DNA from: Oxyruncus cristatus
Taxonomy: Eukaryota > Chordata > Aves > Passeriformes > Cotingidae
Direction: 5' to 3'
Length of the DNA stretch: 64,000 nucleotides
Assembly (NCBI GenBank): GCA_013399855.1
Contig: VXAY01002204.1
Span: forward strand, 1,016,057 to 1,080,056
Shown here in pieces: positions 63,347-64,000 of this stretch (its first letter is position 1; every line of letters starts with the position of its first letter). The translations under genes and the position numbers were made by a program. The notes below the pieces were generated by a model. The model saw only the letters and a program-made list of their open reading frames with translations. It made no database searches and had not been told where the DNA came from.

Positions 63347-63797
63347 TTGCAACCAGGCTGGTGAAGGGACTTGAACACAAGTCCTATGAGGAAAGGCTGA
63401 GGGAGCTGGGGTTGTTTAGCCTGGAGAAGAGAAGGCTCAGGGGAGACCTCATCGCTCTCTACAACCATCTGAAAGGAGGTTGTAGCCAGGTGGGGGTTGG
63501 TCTCTTCTCCCAGGAACCAGCAGTAAGACAAGAGGGCATGGCCTTAAGCTGTGCCAGGGGAGGTTTAGGTTGAATATTAGGAAGAAATTCTTTACGGAGA
63601 GGGTAATCAGCCATCGGAATGGGCTGCCCAGGGAAGTGGTGGGTTCTCCGTTCCTGGAGGTTTTTAAGATAAGACTGGATGTGGCACTTAGTGCCATGGT
63701 CTAGTAACCACGGTGGTGTTGGATCAAAGGTTGGACTTGATGATCTCAGAGGTCCTTTCCAACCTGGCTGATCCTATGATTCTATGATCCTATGAAT
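63347..63797 (+). mobile_element. CR1 LINE fragment, best preserved copy
   Basis: About 450 bases of + strand CR1: the C-terminal ORF2 region ([20 protein letters not shown] at 63,361), then the 3' end with ATCGGAATGGGCTGCCCAGG, GTGGCACTTAGTGCCATGGT, GGTTGGACTTGATGATCTCA, and a terminus of repeated octamers (ATTCTATG and ATCCTATG, 63,778-63,795). It is 5'-truncated and has no clear target-site duplication. The terminal octamers are the most intact in the window, so it is probably the youngest copy here. Confidence 0.95.
63361..63573 (+). pseudogene. CR1 ORF2 C-terminal remnant
   Basis: The frame opens with the CR1 ORF2 C-terminal block ([20 protein letters not shown], then [18 protein letters not shown] and VGVGLFSQ) and follows the family pattern up to about 63,515. 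It then departs: one base is missing near 63,515-63,524 compared with the family, so the residues after LFSQ are frameshifted and stop at 63,573. The upstream endonuclease and reverse transcriptase are absent. It has no host function. Confidence 0.88.
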
Positions 63798-64000
63798 TAC
63801 ATGAGCAAACACACATGCCTACACACATACAGGTTTTAGCTTCTCTTAAACCCACTTTACTCAGCTAAATTCATAAATAATTTATAACTTCCAAGGACAG
63901 ATTTTTATCATTTTGCTTTATCAAATTTCATATTTTATCATTCACAAAAATACAGACAATCAAAGCAAAATTATGGCACACCCAGCAATCACACGGGAGT
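63798..64000. other. Non-coding tail of the window
   Basis: AT-rich sequence after the CR1 terminus. No feature was seen. Confidence 0.6.

Noticed and set aside
63449..63697. 82-codon minus-strand open frame
   Set aside because: It is the antisense shadow of the + strand CR1 fragment.

Overview
This is vertebrate nuclear DNA, most likely from a bird. The clearest sign is a set of CR1 non-LTR retrotransposon fragments in both orientations. They carry the CR1 3' end, with octamers of the ATTCTATG type, and pieces of the CR1 reverse transcriptase. Interspersed repeats I can recognise cover only about 5% of the window, which suits a bird better than a crocodilian or turtle, though CR1 alone does not exclude those. 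No bacterial-style gene organisation, rRNA, tRNA, CRISPR array or operon is visible.

Layout. 1-2,900: AT-rich DNA, then a cluster of three CR1 fragments, one reversed. 2,900-13,700: AT-rich non-coding DNA with simple repeats. 13,727-14,580: an old reversed CR1. 14,600-28,870: non-coding DNA with two GC-richer blocks (16,350-16,640 and 17,050-17,540); the first holds the longest open frame here (244 codons, unrecognised). 28,880-29,150: a CR1 ending directly against a CpG island. 29,160-29,840: a strong CpG island with an AAGATGGCGGC motif, a GC box, an ETS site and a CACGTG E-box, the only convincing promoter in the window. 29,840-64,000: AT-rich DNA that would be introns and flank if the island's transcript runs on the + strand. 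One good exon candidate lies at 33,682-33,791, with weaker ones at 41,829 and 46,698. CR1 fragments lie at 44.6, 46.1 and 63.3 kb.

The best reading is one transcription unit starting at the CpG island on the + strand, with long introns, in an otherwise intergenic region. I could not name the gene, and it may be a long non-coding RNA. Most open frames here are chance ORFs or CR1 remnants and are not listed as genes. No complete, confidently identified protein-coding gene is present.
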